Shown here piece after piece: positions 1 through 9,415 of a stretch of 64,000 nt of DNA. Made by a program: the position numbers and the translations under genes. Source of the stretch: Paenibacillus mellifer (GTDB taxonomy: Bacteria > Bacillota > Bacilli > Paenibacillales > Paenibacillaceae); contig NZ_JALPRK010000020.1 in NCBI RefSeq assembly GCF_023195895.1, forward strand, positions 1-64,000. Reading direction: 5' to 3'. Numbering within the stretch: position 1 is the first letter of the stretch; each line of letters opens with the position of its first letter. The notes under the pieces are model-generated. The model saw nothing but the letters and a program-made list of their open reading frames with translations. It was not told the DNA's origin and made no database searches.

Positions 1-4
1 AAGA

Positions 5-42
5 AGAAAGAGCACTGCCGTTGATTCGGTAGTGCTCTTTCT
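5..42 (-). terminator. Rho-independent terminator-like hairpin
   Basis: A 12-bp perfect stem (5-16 with 31-42) is extended inward by a G-T pair and three more base pairs around a six-base loop. On the minus strand it ends in a pyrimidine-rich tail. It lies just beyond the stop of the minus-strand GH18 remnant, so it probably ended that gene's transcript. It could also serve a gene entering from the left. Confidence 0.6.
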
Positions 43-77
43 GTATTCCCAAGTGAAAACCGGCAAAAGTGCAGTTA

Positions 78-941
78 TCATTGAGAAACTCGCCGATAAA
101 GCAAAGAACACCGCCGAATGAACGGAAAGCTCTTGCTGGAATCGGTCGTATTTTGGTTTAGTTCCCAAATCATGATGCCGCCTAAGTTCTCTAGGGCGTA
201 TTGCGTCTTCTTCTGAATCGTCGAAATCCCATTATAGTGGGCTTCCATTCCGTTAATCATCGAGATGTAGGTATTGTAAGCGTTGGGGCTTGATAGCAAT
301 ATCGCAGCATAGGAGGCCCAGGAAGGTCGGCCATAGAAAGGAACGCCCAACACGTTTTTGTCTGCGGGCATTTTTCGCGTATCCTTCCGATATTTACCGC
401 AGAGCACCGCGAAATCATAGGTGGAGTGTTTATTCCCATCACCACCGTCATAGGCCATGACGTTAAACCAGTCTACGGCGCGGATGACGTTGTCGGTCTG
501 GTCTGCCGAGTCCCAATAAGTGACGCCTTCCGGTGTCACACCGCTGAGGACTGCGGCGGTTAACAGCATGTTTTGCTTCTTCAGCTCCACGCTCAAGTAG
601 ACCATCCAATCCTCATATTTCTGTTTGCTTGGGCTGTCGTTTCTCGGATGCTCCCAATCGATATCCACGCCGTCGAAACCTTACTGCTTGGCCATCGCGA
701 TGATAGCGTTGCCAAATCTCTTGATCTTCGCCGGCGTATTGGTCGCTGCCATGAAGGTACTTTCCAAAGGGATGTCATTGTAGGACGAGCCGCCTACCGC
801 GAGCAGCGCCTTCACGTCATTTGCATGAGCCGTCCGAATGATCTGGCTGGCCGTGTCCGGATTGCTCAGCGGTAGGAGCGAGCTTTCGCTGATAGGTATC
901 GCAAACGCATAATTAATATGCGTCAGGATATGATACTGGTT
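78..941 (-). pseudogene. GH18 chitinase-like glycosidase, decayed remnant
   Basis: Read on the minus strand, one frame from about 941 to 78 encodes most of a glycoside hydrolase family 18 barrel. It begins at the LTHINYAFA strand, continues through LLAVGG, and reaches the catalytic signature FDGVDIDWEHP, whose Glu is the expected acid/base. Near the end are NVMAYD and GGIMIWELNQ. The frame is broken by an in-frame TAA (plus-strand 681-683) just before the catalytic motif, where the preceding residues read MAKQ-stop-GFDG. The N-terminus is missing: another stop lies at 942-944 and there is no signal peptide. The tail after IMIWELNQ is also atypical. Only 197 codons remain open from a GTG inside the catalytic motif, too few for a working barrel. 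I infer a dead secreted chitinase or spore-cortex-type GH18; a sequencing error at the TAA would not restore the 5' end. Confidence 0.8.
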
Positions 942-1168
942 TTATCATCCCACCCTTACGGAGAGACCTTTCGTATTCCTCACCTCCATACATAGAAAAA
1001 GCAGGAAATATATATATTATCTACTTTGTACATTGTGCTAGTGATTTCCAGTGACTTTTGATATATTTACCATATCTATCAAGTTAGTGGGTTGATTGGG
1101 CAAGGAATCTAGTTCTACCTGGCCGAATAAGAGAGAGTAGGTAGGGAATATTCCAGAGGAGGTCCTTC

Positions 1169-1663
1169 ATGAGCGAAACTTTTAATGAAAGAAACGAGAT
1201 GAAGCGTAGGCTCGAAGTCTTGTTCAAACAGCTGAAAACATACCGGAATGAGTTGCTGACGGTAGTAGAAGAAGTTACGGAGGAGGAGGCGGACCTTATA
1301 CCCGAAGGGTTTAACAACAACATCCGCTGGAACCTTGGGCATGTGCTGCTGGATCAATACTTGTGGATTCAAGTGTTAACCAAGGAAGAGCATCCGCTGC
1401 CGGCAGCTTATAACGACTGGTTTGGGTTCGGAACGAATCCTTCCCACTTTACCGTCGAAACGCCCAGGCTGCAGGAATTGCTCGGCTCGCTGCGGCGGCA
1501 GCCTGACGATATTCTGGAACGGAATCGGTTTCGTTTGGAACAGGAATTTCCGTCTACCGACATGGACATGCATACCATCGAACAAGTGCTGGTCAGAACA
1601 ATATTTCATGAAGGCCTGCATCTGGGTGCCATTCAGGCCATAAAGCGGAGGCTTCACGCCTGA
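1169..1663 (+). CDS. DinB/YfiT-family putative metal-dependent protein
   Basis: A 164-residue protein of the DinB four-helix-bundle superfamily. Members bind a metal through three histidines, and some are thiol-dependent S-transferases. The triad is visible as H58 in NLGHVL and H147/H151 in FHEGLHLG. The length fits the family. The ATG is preceded by AGAGGAGG at good distance. The gene stands alone after an AT-rich gap following the chitinase remnant, and fhs follows 140 bp downstream. The substrate cannot be told from sequence; a role in thiol or stress metabolism is typical of the family but unproven here. Confidence 0.85.
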   Translation: MSETFNERNEMKRRLEVLFKQLKTYRNELLTVVEEVTEEEADLIPEGFNNNIRWNLGHVLLDQYLWIQVLTKEEHPLPAAYNDWFGFGTNPSHFTVETPRLQELLGSLRRQPDDILERNRFRLEQEFPSTDMDMHTIEQVLVRTIFHEGLHLGAIQAIKRRLHA

Positions 1664-1803
1664 ATGACGGCTGCGTCTTCCACCGGCGTACGAATTCCGT
1701 CACGCATATTTCCATCTATTTCATGTACAATAAGAAATGAAATTTTCACTAGGATTTGCATGGGATATTACAAGAATGAGATAGATGGAGGTAGCTGAGC
1801 GGA

Positions 1804-3435
1804 ATGAAGCCGATACTGGAAGTGGCTGCATCCTTTGGCATTGCCGAAGAGGATGTAGAATTGTACGGACGTTACAAAAGCAAATTGGATCCCGGATTAA
1901 GAGAAAAACTACGTGACCGTCCCGATGGAAAGTTGGTACTGGTGACGGCGATGAATCCGACGCCGGCCGGCGAAGGAAAAACCTTAACGACGATTGGCCT
2001 AGCGCAATCGCTAAATGCCATCGGTGCGCCGACGATCGCGGCGCTGCGGGAACCGTCGCTTGGGCCCTGCTTTGGCATGAAGGGCGGTGCTACGGGCAGT
2101 AATAAAGCACAGCTTCTACCTTCCGAAGATATCAACCTGCATTTTACCGGCGATCTACATGCCATTACATCGGCGCATAACTTACTTGCGGCGATGCTGG
2201 ATAATCATATTTTTCATGGGAATGCACTGCAAATCGATACAAATCGAATCTTGTGGAAACGCGCGTTGGACATGAACGACCGGAGCTTGCGACAAATCGT
2301 TGTCGGACTCGGCGAAGGAAACGGGAGCGTGCACGAATCCGGATTTATGATCACGACCGCCTCAGAAGTTATGGCGGTGCTGTGCCTTAGCGAAGATGCG
2401 AGCGATCTTAAGCAACGCTTGGGCCGGATGGTCGTTGCCTACAATATGACCGGGGAAGCAATCACCGCAGCACAAATCGGCGCCGTGGATGCAATGACCG
2501 TACTTTTGAAAGAGGCGATCAAGCCGAACCTGGTGCAAACGGCCGAAGGAACCCCGGCGATCGTACACGGCGGACCGTTTGCGAATATCGCCCATGGGTG
2601 CAGCAGTGTGATCGGAACGAAGACCGTGCTCAAGCTGGCAAAAATCGTCGTGACCGAAGCCGGCTTTGGGGCTGATCTGGGCGCGGAGAAGTTCTTTAAC
2701 ATCAAATGCCGGCAAGCCGGCTTGAAGCCGGATGCCGCGGTGCTGGTCGTCACGGTAAAGGCGCTGAAATATAACGGCGGAGCGCCCAAGACGGGGCTGG
2801 ATCAACCGAATTTGGAAGCGCTGCGGGCCGGACTTCCTAATATGAAGCGGCATCTGGAGAACCTTCGGAAATTCGGGGTACCGGTGATGGTTGCGTTAAA
2901 TCATTTTATCAGCGATACGGAAGAAGAGATCTCGCTCGTGAAAGAGGAATGTGCCCGGCTCAGCGTTCAGGTTGAGTTATCCGATGTTTGGGCCAAAGGC
3001 AGCGAAGGCGGTAAAGAAATGGCGACAACTCTGCTCGGCATCCTGCAACAGGATACAGCACGGTATGTGCCCCTCTATACGGATGATCTTGACCTTAAGG
3101 CCAAAATAGAGACGGTCGTAAAAGAGATTTACCGTGGGGATGGCATCAAGCTGAGCGCCAAAGCCGCAGCCCGAATGGAGGAGCTGGAACGGCAAGGCTT
3201 CGGCCGGCTGCCGGTGTGTATGGCGAAGACGCCGTATTCGTTCTCCGACCAGGTGAATCTTCTGGGAGCTCCCGAAGGGTTCACGGTACAAATCAAGGAT
3301 GTTACGTTATCCGCAGGGGCCGGCTTTATCGTAATTCATACCGGTAATATCGTCACGATGCCCGGACTGCCGAAGATTCCGGCCGCTGAGCGGATCCATC
3401 TCGACGAGCACGGGGAAGTTGCAGGTTTGCTATAA
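1804..3435 (+). CDS. fhs: Formate--tetrahydrofolate ligase
   Basis: A 543-residue cytoplasmic enzyme that makes 10-formyl-THF from formate, THF and ATP, feeding one-carbon units to purine and formyl-methionine synthesis. The nucleotide-binding loop TPAGEGKT is at residues 53-60, followed by the family-typical EPSLGPCFGMKGGATG and NLHFTGDLHAI blocks. Length is close to the usual 550-560. GATGGAGG precedes the ATG at 1804. It is monocistronic here, with the Eis-type gene starting 44 bp later without a clear terminator between, so read-through is possible. One-carbon supply links it functionally to the purine operon at the far end of the window. Confidence 0.97.
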   Translation: MKPILEVAASFGIAEEDVELYGRYKSKLDPGLREKLRDRPDGKLVLVTAMNPTPAGEGKTLTTIGLAQSLNAIGAPTIAALREPSLGPCFGMKGGATGSNKAQLLPSEDINLHFTGDLHAITSAHNLLAAMLDNHIFHGNALQIDTNRILWKRALDMNDRSLRQIVVGLGEGNGSVHESGFMITTASEVMAVLCLSEDASDLKQRLGRMVVAYNMTGEAITAAQIGAVDAMTVLLKEAIKPNLVQTAEGTPAIVHGGPFANIAHGCSSVIGTKTVLKLAKIVVTEAGFGADLGAEKFFNIKCRQAGLKPDAAVLVVTVKALKYNGGAPKTGLDQPNLEALRAGLPNMKRHLENLRKFGVPVMVALNHFISDTEEEISLVKEECARLSVQVELSDVWAKGSEGGKEMATTLLGILQQDTARYVPLYTDDLDLKAKIETVVKEIYRGDGIKLSAKAAARMEELERQGFGRLPVCMAKTPYSFSDQVNLLGAPEGFTVQIKDVTLSAGAGFIVIHTGNIVTMPGLPKIPAAERIHLDEHGEVAGLL

Positions 3436-3479
3436 TTAATGCGTTAGAGGATAACCATTCGATGAGAAGAGGTGGGTTT

Positions 3480-4652
3480 GTGGAGATCCGATCATTACGA
3501 GTCGAAGAATTTGACGCTAGCTTGAACTTGTCTGAGTATGCATTTCAATACAAGGTCGAGATGAAGGACAGAGAAGAGCAACGTAAGTTATTTATTCCTG
3601 AACGTTCCTGGGGAGCGTTTGAGAACGGCGAACTGCTCGCTAAGCTGATGCTTCTTCCGCTGCATTTGTACGTGCAAGGGCGCCCTATTCCCATGGGAGG
3701 CATCGCCGGTGTGGCCACCTGGCCGGAGCATCGGCGGAGCGGGCTCGTGAGGGAGCTGCTGGCTGTCGCACTCCGCCAGATGAATGAGCAAGGACAAATC
3801 CTGTCCTGTTTGCATCCTTTCTCCATCCCTTTTTATCGGAAATTCGGCTGGGAGGTCCACACGGATTACAAGAAATATACCATGAACATCGATAGTTTTC
3901 CCTCTAAAACGCTTACGACGGGTTCTGTCAAACGGGACATAAAGAATATTGAGCTGCTGAACGAGATCTATCATTCCTTTGCCCGGCAATACAACGGAAT
4001 GCTGGTCCGTGACGAAGAGTGGTGGAAGCGCATGGTATTAGGTGAGGAGGGCCATACCGCTGTTTACTACGCTGAATCGGGGCAGCCGGAAGGGTACTTG
4101 CTCTACCAGGTGAAGAACAGGGAGCTTGTCATTAGCGAATTCGTATTCCTAAACGAGACGGCACGTCAAGGCTTATGGACGTATCTGGCCAACCACGATT
4201 CGATGGTGACTCAAGTGGTCTTCGACCGCGTTCCGGCGGATGATCTGCTGCCTTTTCTGCTGCGCGACCCGCGATGTAAGCAGGAAACGGTGCCGTATTT
4301 TATGGCCCGGATCGTTAATGCGGCGGCATTTGTTGCGGAATATTCGTTTGCCGTGCCAGCTGCGACCAGCCCCATTCGCCTTAGCTTACGGATTGAAGAC
4401 GGGTTTGCACCCTGGAACGAAGGGAATTGGCAGCTAGCGGTGTCCCCGGAAGGGAAAGGGAGCCTGACGCCGGCGAATCCAGCAGATTTCGGGCTGGTTT
4501 GTGACATTCAAACGCTGACGGCCCTGCTGCTCGGCTATAAGCGGCCGCGGGAGATGTTCGCCTGCGGCAAATTAAGCGGCCCGGGAACCGATGCGGAAAC
4601 GCTTGAACGGTTGATTCCCTTGAGCCAAACTGCATTACTGGACTTCTTTTAA
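3480..4652 (+). CDS. GNAT N-acetyltransferase, Eis-like family
   Basis: About 390 residues. The N-terminal GNAT fold has the acetyl-CoA loop region GGIAGVATWPEHRRSGLVRELL split around residues 70-95. A second GNAT-like half and a C-terminal sterol-carrier-like domain follow, the architecture of Eis (enhanced intracellular survival) proteins. Mycobacterial Eis acetylates aminoglycosides and lysines; the Bacillus-group homologues have no firm substrate. An in-frame ATG exists at 3462, but AAGAGGTGGG lies just ahead of the GTG at 3480, so I take GTG as the start. It follows fhs closely and is followed by a hairpin with a T-run. Confidence 0.85.
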   Translation: MEIRSLRVEEFDASLNLSEYAFQYKVEMKDREEQRKLFIPERSWGAFENGELLAKLMLLPLHLYVQGRPIPMGGIAGVATWPEHRRSGLVRELLAVALRQMNEQGQILSCLHPFSIPFYRKFGWEVHTDYKKYTMNIDSFPSKTLTTGSVKRDIKNIELLNEIYHSFARQYNGMLVRDEEWWKRMVLGEEGHTAVYYAESGQPEGYLLYQVKNRELVISEFVFLNETARQGLWTYLANHDSMVTQVVFDRVPADDLLPFLLRDPRCKQETVPYFMARIVNAAAFVAEYSFAVPAATSPIRLSLRIEDGFAPWNEGNWQLAVSPEGKGSLTPANPADFGLVCDIQTLTALLLGYKRPREMFACGKLSGPGTDAETLERLIPLSQTALLDFF

Positions 4653-4680
4653 ATCACATGATTGGCATTTTCGGTCGATT

Positions 4681-4715
4681 CTCCGCTTCTTCAAGTGGGG
4701 GATTGGCTTTTTTTT
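4681..4715 (+). terminator. Probable terminator after the Eis-like gene
   Basis: An 8-bp stem with one G-T and one T-G pair (4681-4688 with 4693-4700) has a CTTC loop. A run of eight Ts starts seven bases downstream at 4708. The gap between stem and T-run makes it weaker than the others in this window. Confidence 0.5.
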
Positions 4716-4829
4716 GTCTTCGATCAGAAAAATTCCAACCTGAAATCGCAAAATTGCCTCCTCAAAAACCGAGTCCGTTTTAGCTAGACTAATAGTATAA
4801 ATTCGGATGCAGGAAAGGATTTCACCGCA

Positions 4830-6140
4830 ATGAAGAGAAGACAATGGTTGGCTGTTCTACCGCTTGCCGCCATGATGATTTCTTTGCTAGGCGCTTATGG
4901 CGTAATCAATGCGGCGAATAACGAGGAGAATCAAGTTCCGGGCATGTCCGAAGGCAGTCAAGATTATCCCATTGAGCTGACTTTCTGGGCGTTGGGGAAT
5001 ACCCATTACGCGACCCTGGCTCAAGAGTATATGGCGGAGCATCCAAATATTAAGATCAACATCAACATCCAAACCGATATATTTACACACCATAACCGCA
5101 TGGAGTCTGCCTTGTCTTCTAGATCGGGTGCACCGGATATCTTCATGCTGGATCAGGAGTCTATGGAGCGTTTCGTGAACGCACAGGACCAATTTTATAA
5201 CCTATATGATTTCGGAGCAAAAGGCATCGAAGTGGACTATCTGTATTGGGCTTGGAAACAGGCGACTTTGGTGGACGGCTCTTTTCAATTGGGCTTGCCG
5301 GCCGGTATCAGTCCGACCGTTGTATACTACCGCGCGGATTTAATGGAGCGGGCGGGTCTTCCGGCCGATCCAGAGGAGTTTAGCGCCGCGATTAACAAAT
5401 GGGACAAATTTGCCGTGGTGGCGAAGTGGTTCACGGAACAAACCGGACTCCCGTTTGCCGATTCGGCAGATTTGGTGTACAACGGCCTTCGGGATCAATC
5501 GACAGACCGGATCTATTTCAATAAAATCGACGGATCCTTCATCGGAGATACCAATCCGCAGGTGAAAAAAGCGTACGATTTTACGGTAAAAGGCATTCAG
5601 GAAGGGTGGATCGGCAACTGGACATTGGGGTCTCCAGAGTGGGAAAAAGCGATCCGCGAGGGTGACCTTGGCGTCATCCTCGCCCCGACCTGGATGGAAG
5701 ACACGATCCGCAGCGCTAGTGACACTACGGGAAAATGGCGGATTGCCCAAATTCCGGAGGGTTCCGGCAGCTGGGGCGGCTCCTTCTTGACGTTGCCAAG
5801 GGAAGGGAAACATCCGAAGGAAGCCTACGATTTCATCACTTGGCTGACAAACAAAGACAATCAGTTGGAAACGTATAAAGCGAGCGGGCTGTTGCCCTCG
5901 ATCCCGGCGGTGTATAATGAACCTGAATTTCAAGCCGATCAAGATGATTTTTTTGGAGGTCAGGTGATTTCAGAGGCCTATGCCCGTTCTGCGCAGCGCG
6001 TAAAGCCGGTTTATTACGGGCCACGATTTGAGCAAGTGGATACCTTGATTAAGAATGCGTTCCGGGATATTGTTGAGAACAAGGCGGACCCGCAAAGTGA
6101 ATGGGATGACGCCATGAAACGGGTCGCAGACGCGGCTTAA
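4830..6140 (+). CDS. Extracellular solute-binding protein, family 1 (first of two)
   Basis: A 436-residue ABC-type sugar-binding protein. It has a hydrophobic N-terminal segment (about residues 8-29) but no lipobox cysteine. The body carries the usual family-1 elements: IELTFWALGN near the mature start, PDIFMLDQ, the hinge region around VVYYRADLMERAGLPADP, and WGGSFLTLPREGKHP. The gene is followed by a strong hairpin, a YesM-type kinase, a second solute-binding protein and a YesN-type regulator. No ABC permease lies nearby. I infer a ligand-sensing role with the kinase, or use of a transporter encoded elsewhere. The ligand is probably an oligosaccharide, by family only. Confidence 0.85.
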   Translation: MKRRQWLAVLPLAAMMISLLGAYGVINAANNEENQVPGMSEGSQDYPIELTFWALGNTHYATLAQEYMAEHPNIKININIQTDIFTHHNRMESALSSRSGAPDIFMLDQESMERFVNAQDQFYNLYDFGAKGIEVDYLYWAWKQATLVDGSFQLGLPAGISPTVVYYRADLMERAGLPADPEEFSAAINKWDKFAVVAKWFTEQTGLPFADSADLVYNGLRDQSTDRIYFNKIDGSFIGDTNPQVKKAYDFTVKGIQEGWIGNWTLGSPEWEKAIREGDLGVILAPTWMEDTIRSASDTTGKWRIAQIPEGSGSWGGSFLTLPREGKHPKEAYDFITWLTNKDNQLETYKASGLLPSIPAVYNEPEFQADQDDFFGGQVISEAYARSAQRVKPVYYGPRFEQVDTLIKNAFRDIVENKADPQSEWDDAMKRVADAA

Positions 6141-6171
6141 TCATAGATCTTGAATGGATACGATAAACCTG

Positions 6172-6201
6172 ATTCGCAAGGGGGCTAGCCCTCTTGCGAA
6201 T
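6172..6201 (+). terminator. Strong hairpin between binding protein and kinase genes
   Basis: A nearly perfect 14-bp stem with a short loop (ATTCGCAAG at 6172 with CTTGCGAAT ending at 6201, extended inward by GGGC/GCCC). It is followed by the T-rich sequence TTTCGCTTTG rather than a clean T-run. It may attenuate rather than stop transcription into the kinase gene, giving more binding protein than kinase. Confidence 0.6.
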
Positions 6202-6277
6202 TTCGCTTTGTTACGATGCAAAGGAATCTGTCGTACCATGAAGAATAATAGAGTAGGAGATGCATAGGAGGAACGAA

Positions 6278-8017
6278 ATGAAGCTTCGTCGAAAAATCTT
6301 GCTGGCTATTATTCTTCTCGTCTTTATTCCCGTCATCCTGATGGGTTCGATATCGTATTACAGCTTCTCACGCGCCATGGAGAACAAATCCAACAATTTC
6401 TATTGGGTCTCCTTGCTCGAAACCGATCGTAAGCTGAAGTTTGCGCTGAACGAAGTGACGACCGTCTCTAACTCGGCGATCGCGCAGCCGTTAATACAGA
6501 AGCTGGTTAAGCAGCCGAATTTTACGGTGACCTATGAGCAAAAACAAGACATCAATAACCTGATTAACCACCCGATGATCACCTCCTTCGGGTTGTATTC
6601 CAAGGACAAGCTGCAGTACCAATTCAATGAGGCAATGTCCTTCAGAGAATTGAAGCAGCAAAGCTGGTACGGAGCCGTGAAAGCCGCCGAAGGCCGTCCG
6701 GTATGGGTAGGTCCTGGAGAGAATGGCTCCGCGGCCACAGGGAAGCCAGTTCTGATCCAAGCCCGTCTGATTAAGGATTACTATTCGCTAGAGGATATCG
6801 GCGCTTTAATTATTTATGTGAAACCCGATATTCTGGACCAGGTTTTTTGGGATGCCGCGACCTTAAAGCAAGGGGATATTCTACTCGTCAACAAGCTGGG
6901 GAACATCGTGTTCGACAAGTCCGGCACACATATCGGAGAACGCACAGAATTTCCTTTCCTGACCCATGACGAGCCGGAAGGAAAGGGCTACTATACGGCC
7001 AAATATCAAGGTGAAAAGTCGCTGATCACCTACTTGCCTTCGCATAACAAGGATTGGTACCTGGTGGCCATTACTCCAAGCAAGCTGATCGCTTCGGAAT
7101 CGAACTCCATCCGCAACATCGCGGTTGTGCTGGTGTTAGTATCTCTAATCTCGGCCTTCCTGTTCGACCGTTTTTTTGTCCGTCGCCTGGTGCGCAGTAT
7201 TATCGGTGCAGTTAACGGGATGAAGCGGGTGCAGCAGGGGATATTCGTACCGATTACGTCCGCGGTCCGCAGCGAAGACGAGACGGATTTGCTGGTCGAT
7301 GGCTTCAACCGGATGAGTACGCAAATTTCCGAGTTGATCGAGCAGGTGCAGACCGAGCAAGCGCGTAAGAAAGAATTTGAGCTTCAGGCGCTAGTCGCCC
7401 AAATCAATCCGCATTTCATTTACAATTCGCTGGAGTCGATCAATTCGCTGGCCGTCTTGCAGGGGAACAAGCAGATTAGCAAAATGGTGGTCTCGCTCGG
7501 CAAGCTGCTCCGCATCAGTATTAGTGAGAACCAGCAATTAATCACGTTATCCATGGAAATGGAGCATGTACGGCATTATCTGGACATTCAAAAATTTCGC
7601 TTTGAGGAGCAATTCGATTATCATATTGAAATCCCCGAGTCGTTAAAATACTTCTTGACCCAGAAGCTGATCGTGCAGCCGATCGTAGAAAACGCGTTGT
7701 ACCATGCGATCGAACCGATGGAGGAGAAAGGGCTGATCTCAATCACGGCCAAGGAGGACGAACGGGATATTATGATCGACGTAACGGATAACGGGCCGGG
7801 CTTCAGCTCGGATACGTTGATGAATCTGTGGAGCAAGGATGGGAGTCCTAAGAATTACCGGGGGACCGGCGTCGGGCTCAAAAATGTGCATGAACGGCTG
7901 CGCATCCGATTTGGCGCCCGTTATGGCATCCTGATCTGCTCTTCTCCCGGACACGGCTCCACCATTCGCATCCGCATTCCGAAAATTCTCCACGAACCGG
8001 GAGCGGCCAAACGATAA
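6278..8017 (+). CDS. Sensor histidine kinase, YesM type
   Basis: About 579 residues. An N-terminal transmembrane helix (about 10-28), a large extracellular sensor region, a second helix (about 277-297), a HAMP linker, the His_kinase domain with INPHFIYNSLESINSL (phospho-accepting His), and a C-terminal HATPase with NALYHAIEP and GTGVGLKNVHERL. This is the classical YesM/LytS-like family that pairs with AraC-type response regulators for carbohydrate signalling. An upstream in-frame ATG at 6260 overlaps the ribosome-binding site; ATAGGAGG points to the ATG at 6278. The extracellular domain probably contacts one of the flanking solute-binding proteins, which I infer from gene order only. Confidence 0.92.
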   Translation: MKLRRKILLAIILLVFIPVILMGSISYYSFSRAMENKSNNFYWVSLLETDRKLKFALNEVTTVSNSAIAQPLIQKLVKQPNFTVTYEQKQDINNLINHPMITSFGLYSKDKLQYQFNEAMSFRELKQQSWYGAVKAAEGRPVWVGPGENGSAATGKPVLIQARLIKDYYSLEDIGALIIYVKPDILDQVFWDAATLKQGDILLVNKLGNIVFDKSGTHIGERTEFPFLTHDEPEGKGYYTAKYQGEKSLITYLPSHNKDWYLVAITPSKLIASESNSIRNIAVVLVLVSLISAFLFDRFFVRRLVRSIIGAVNGMKRVQQGIFVPITSAVRSEDETDLLVDGFNRMSTQISELIEQVQTEQARKKEFELQALVAQINPHFIYNSLESINSLAVLQGNKQISKMVVSLGKLLRISISENQQLITLSMEMEHVRHYLDIQKFRFEEQFDYHIEIPESLKYFLTQKLIVQPIVENALYHAIEPMEEKGLISITAKEDERDIMIDVTDNGPGFSSDTLMNLWSKDGSPKNYRGTGVGLKNVHERLRIRFGARYGILICSSPGHGSTIRIRIPKILHEPGAAKR

Positions 8018-8041
8018 AGGCGGACAAAGGAGGCGGACAAC

Positions 8042-9415
8042 ATGAAAAAATGGTTCTTAAACTGGGGTTGGATCGCCGTTTATGCTGTAGTGCTGGCGAT
8101 ATCCGTACTGATTATCGCTGCCGACGGACACGAGCCGATCGAGGAGAAACAGGCGGAGAAGGTCACGATAACCTTTCGCCACTTCTGGATCAAGGAGCAT
8201 GACCGGCAGATGCTAGATATCGTTGAGGACGTCGTCGCCAAGTTTCAAGAGACGCATCCCAACGTGAAGGTGAATTTTGAGGGGATGGACCAGACCGTCC
8301 ACCGTGAGCAAAAGCTGAAGAGCGAGATGGTGACCGGGACACCCCCCGATATGTTCGTATTGTTTGGAGGCGCGGAAATTGAACCGTATGTCCGCTCCAG
8401 TCGGTTGATGGATCTGACCGAATTCGTACAGGAGAACGGGCTGAAGCAGGAATTTCAGGACTTGCACTTGTGGACTTTCGACAACCATATTTACGGCTTG
8501 CCGATTGAGGGGAACGCCGAACCTTTATTCTATAACAAGGAGATATTCCGTGAACTGGAGTTAGAACCGCCGCAAACGCTGGAGGATTTAAATGAAGCCA
8601 TTCGCGTTTTGACCGCCCACCAGATCACGCCGTTTGCGCTTGGGAATGAGGAACGTTGGCCGGCGGCCATCTTTGCGCATTACTTGATGGACCGTTATGC
8701 CGGTCCGGGGCTGATCGAAGAGCTGGTACAAGGCGACGAGTCGCTAAGCTTCCAAAACCCGTCTTATTGGAAAGCGTTTAAGCAGTTGAAAACCTGGATC
8801 GACGAGGGTGCCTTCTATGAGCCGGCAAATGACCTGTCGACCGAAGAGGCCATCGAGCGGTTCACCAGCGGCGAAGCCGCGATGTACCTGAACGGGAGCT
8901 GGGATATCAACCTGTTCCACAACGAGAAGGCACCGGCCGGGTTCCAAAATCAGGTCGGAGTCCTCCCGTTTCCTTCGCAGACGAAGGGAGGCAATCAATC
9001 GATCGCCGGAGGTTACACGATCGGGATCGGACTGTCCTCTAATTTGGAGGAAGCAAAATGGGAAGCAGCACAGGAGCTGCTGAAGGCTTTTTATACTGAG
9101 GATGTGCAGCGGCGTATCGTTTACGAGGCCTTACGTATACCTTCAATGAAGATTACGTATGATTCAGAAAAAACGGGGCCGGTCTTTGCTCAGGTCGTGG
9201 AAATGATGGAGCGAAGCAGCCAAAGCTTTGTGCCGTATGACAACGTGCTTCCGCCTGAGGTCAACAAGACTTTCCTGAAGGTGTTGGAGGAAATGATCGG
9301 CAAGCAGGCGACGCCCGATGAGGCGCTGGAGCAAATCGAGCAAACCTCGAAAGAGTACTGGCAGCTGCGGAGAAGCTCATTGCCTGACGGAACGACGGGA
9401 GGTGCAAGATGGTAG
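8042..9415 (+). CDS. Extracellular solute-binding protein, family 1 (second of two)
   Basis: A 457-residue family-1 solute-binding protein with an uncleaved-looking N-terminal anchor (about residues 9-27), no lipobox cysteine, then the mature domain from VTITFRHFWIKEHD. Typical segments are PDMFVLFGG, GLPIEGNAEPLFYNKEIF and AMYLNGSWDI. It sits 24 bp after the kinase behind AAGGAGG and overlaps the response regulator by seven bases, so kinase, binding protein and regulator are one transcriptional unit. Membrane retention and the lack of permeases favour a co-sensor role. It differs in sequence from the first binding protein, so it is not a recent duplicate. Confidence 0.87.
   Translation: MKKWFLNWGWIAVYAVVLAISVLIIAADGHEPIEEKQAEKVTITFRHFWIKEHDRQMLDIVEDVVAKFQETHPNVKVNFEGMDQTVHREQKLKSEMVTGTPPDMFVLFGGAEIEPYVRSSRLMDLTEFVQENGLKQEFQDLHLWTFDNHIYGLPIEGNAEPLFYNKEIFRELELEPPQTLEDLNEAIRVLTAHQITPFALGNEERWPAAIFAHYLMDRYAGPGLIEELVQGDESLSFQNPSYWKAFKQLKTWIDEGAFYEPANDLSTEEAIERFTSGEAAMYLNGSWDINLFHNEKAPAGFQNQVGVLPFPSQTKGGNQSIAGGYTIGIGLSSNLEEAKWEAAQELLKAFYTEDVQRRIVYEALRIPSMKITYDSEKTGPVFAQVVEMMERSSQSFVPYDNVLPPEVNKTFLKVLEEMIGKQATPDEALEQIEQTSKEYWQLRRSSLPDGTTGGARW

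Noticed and set aside
1664-1803. Riboswitch or T-box ahead of fhs
   Set aside because: Only 140 bp, with CCATCTAT/ATAGATGG as the sole inverted match and no conserved aptamer core.
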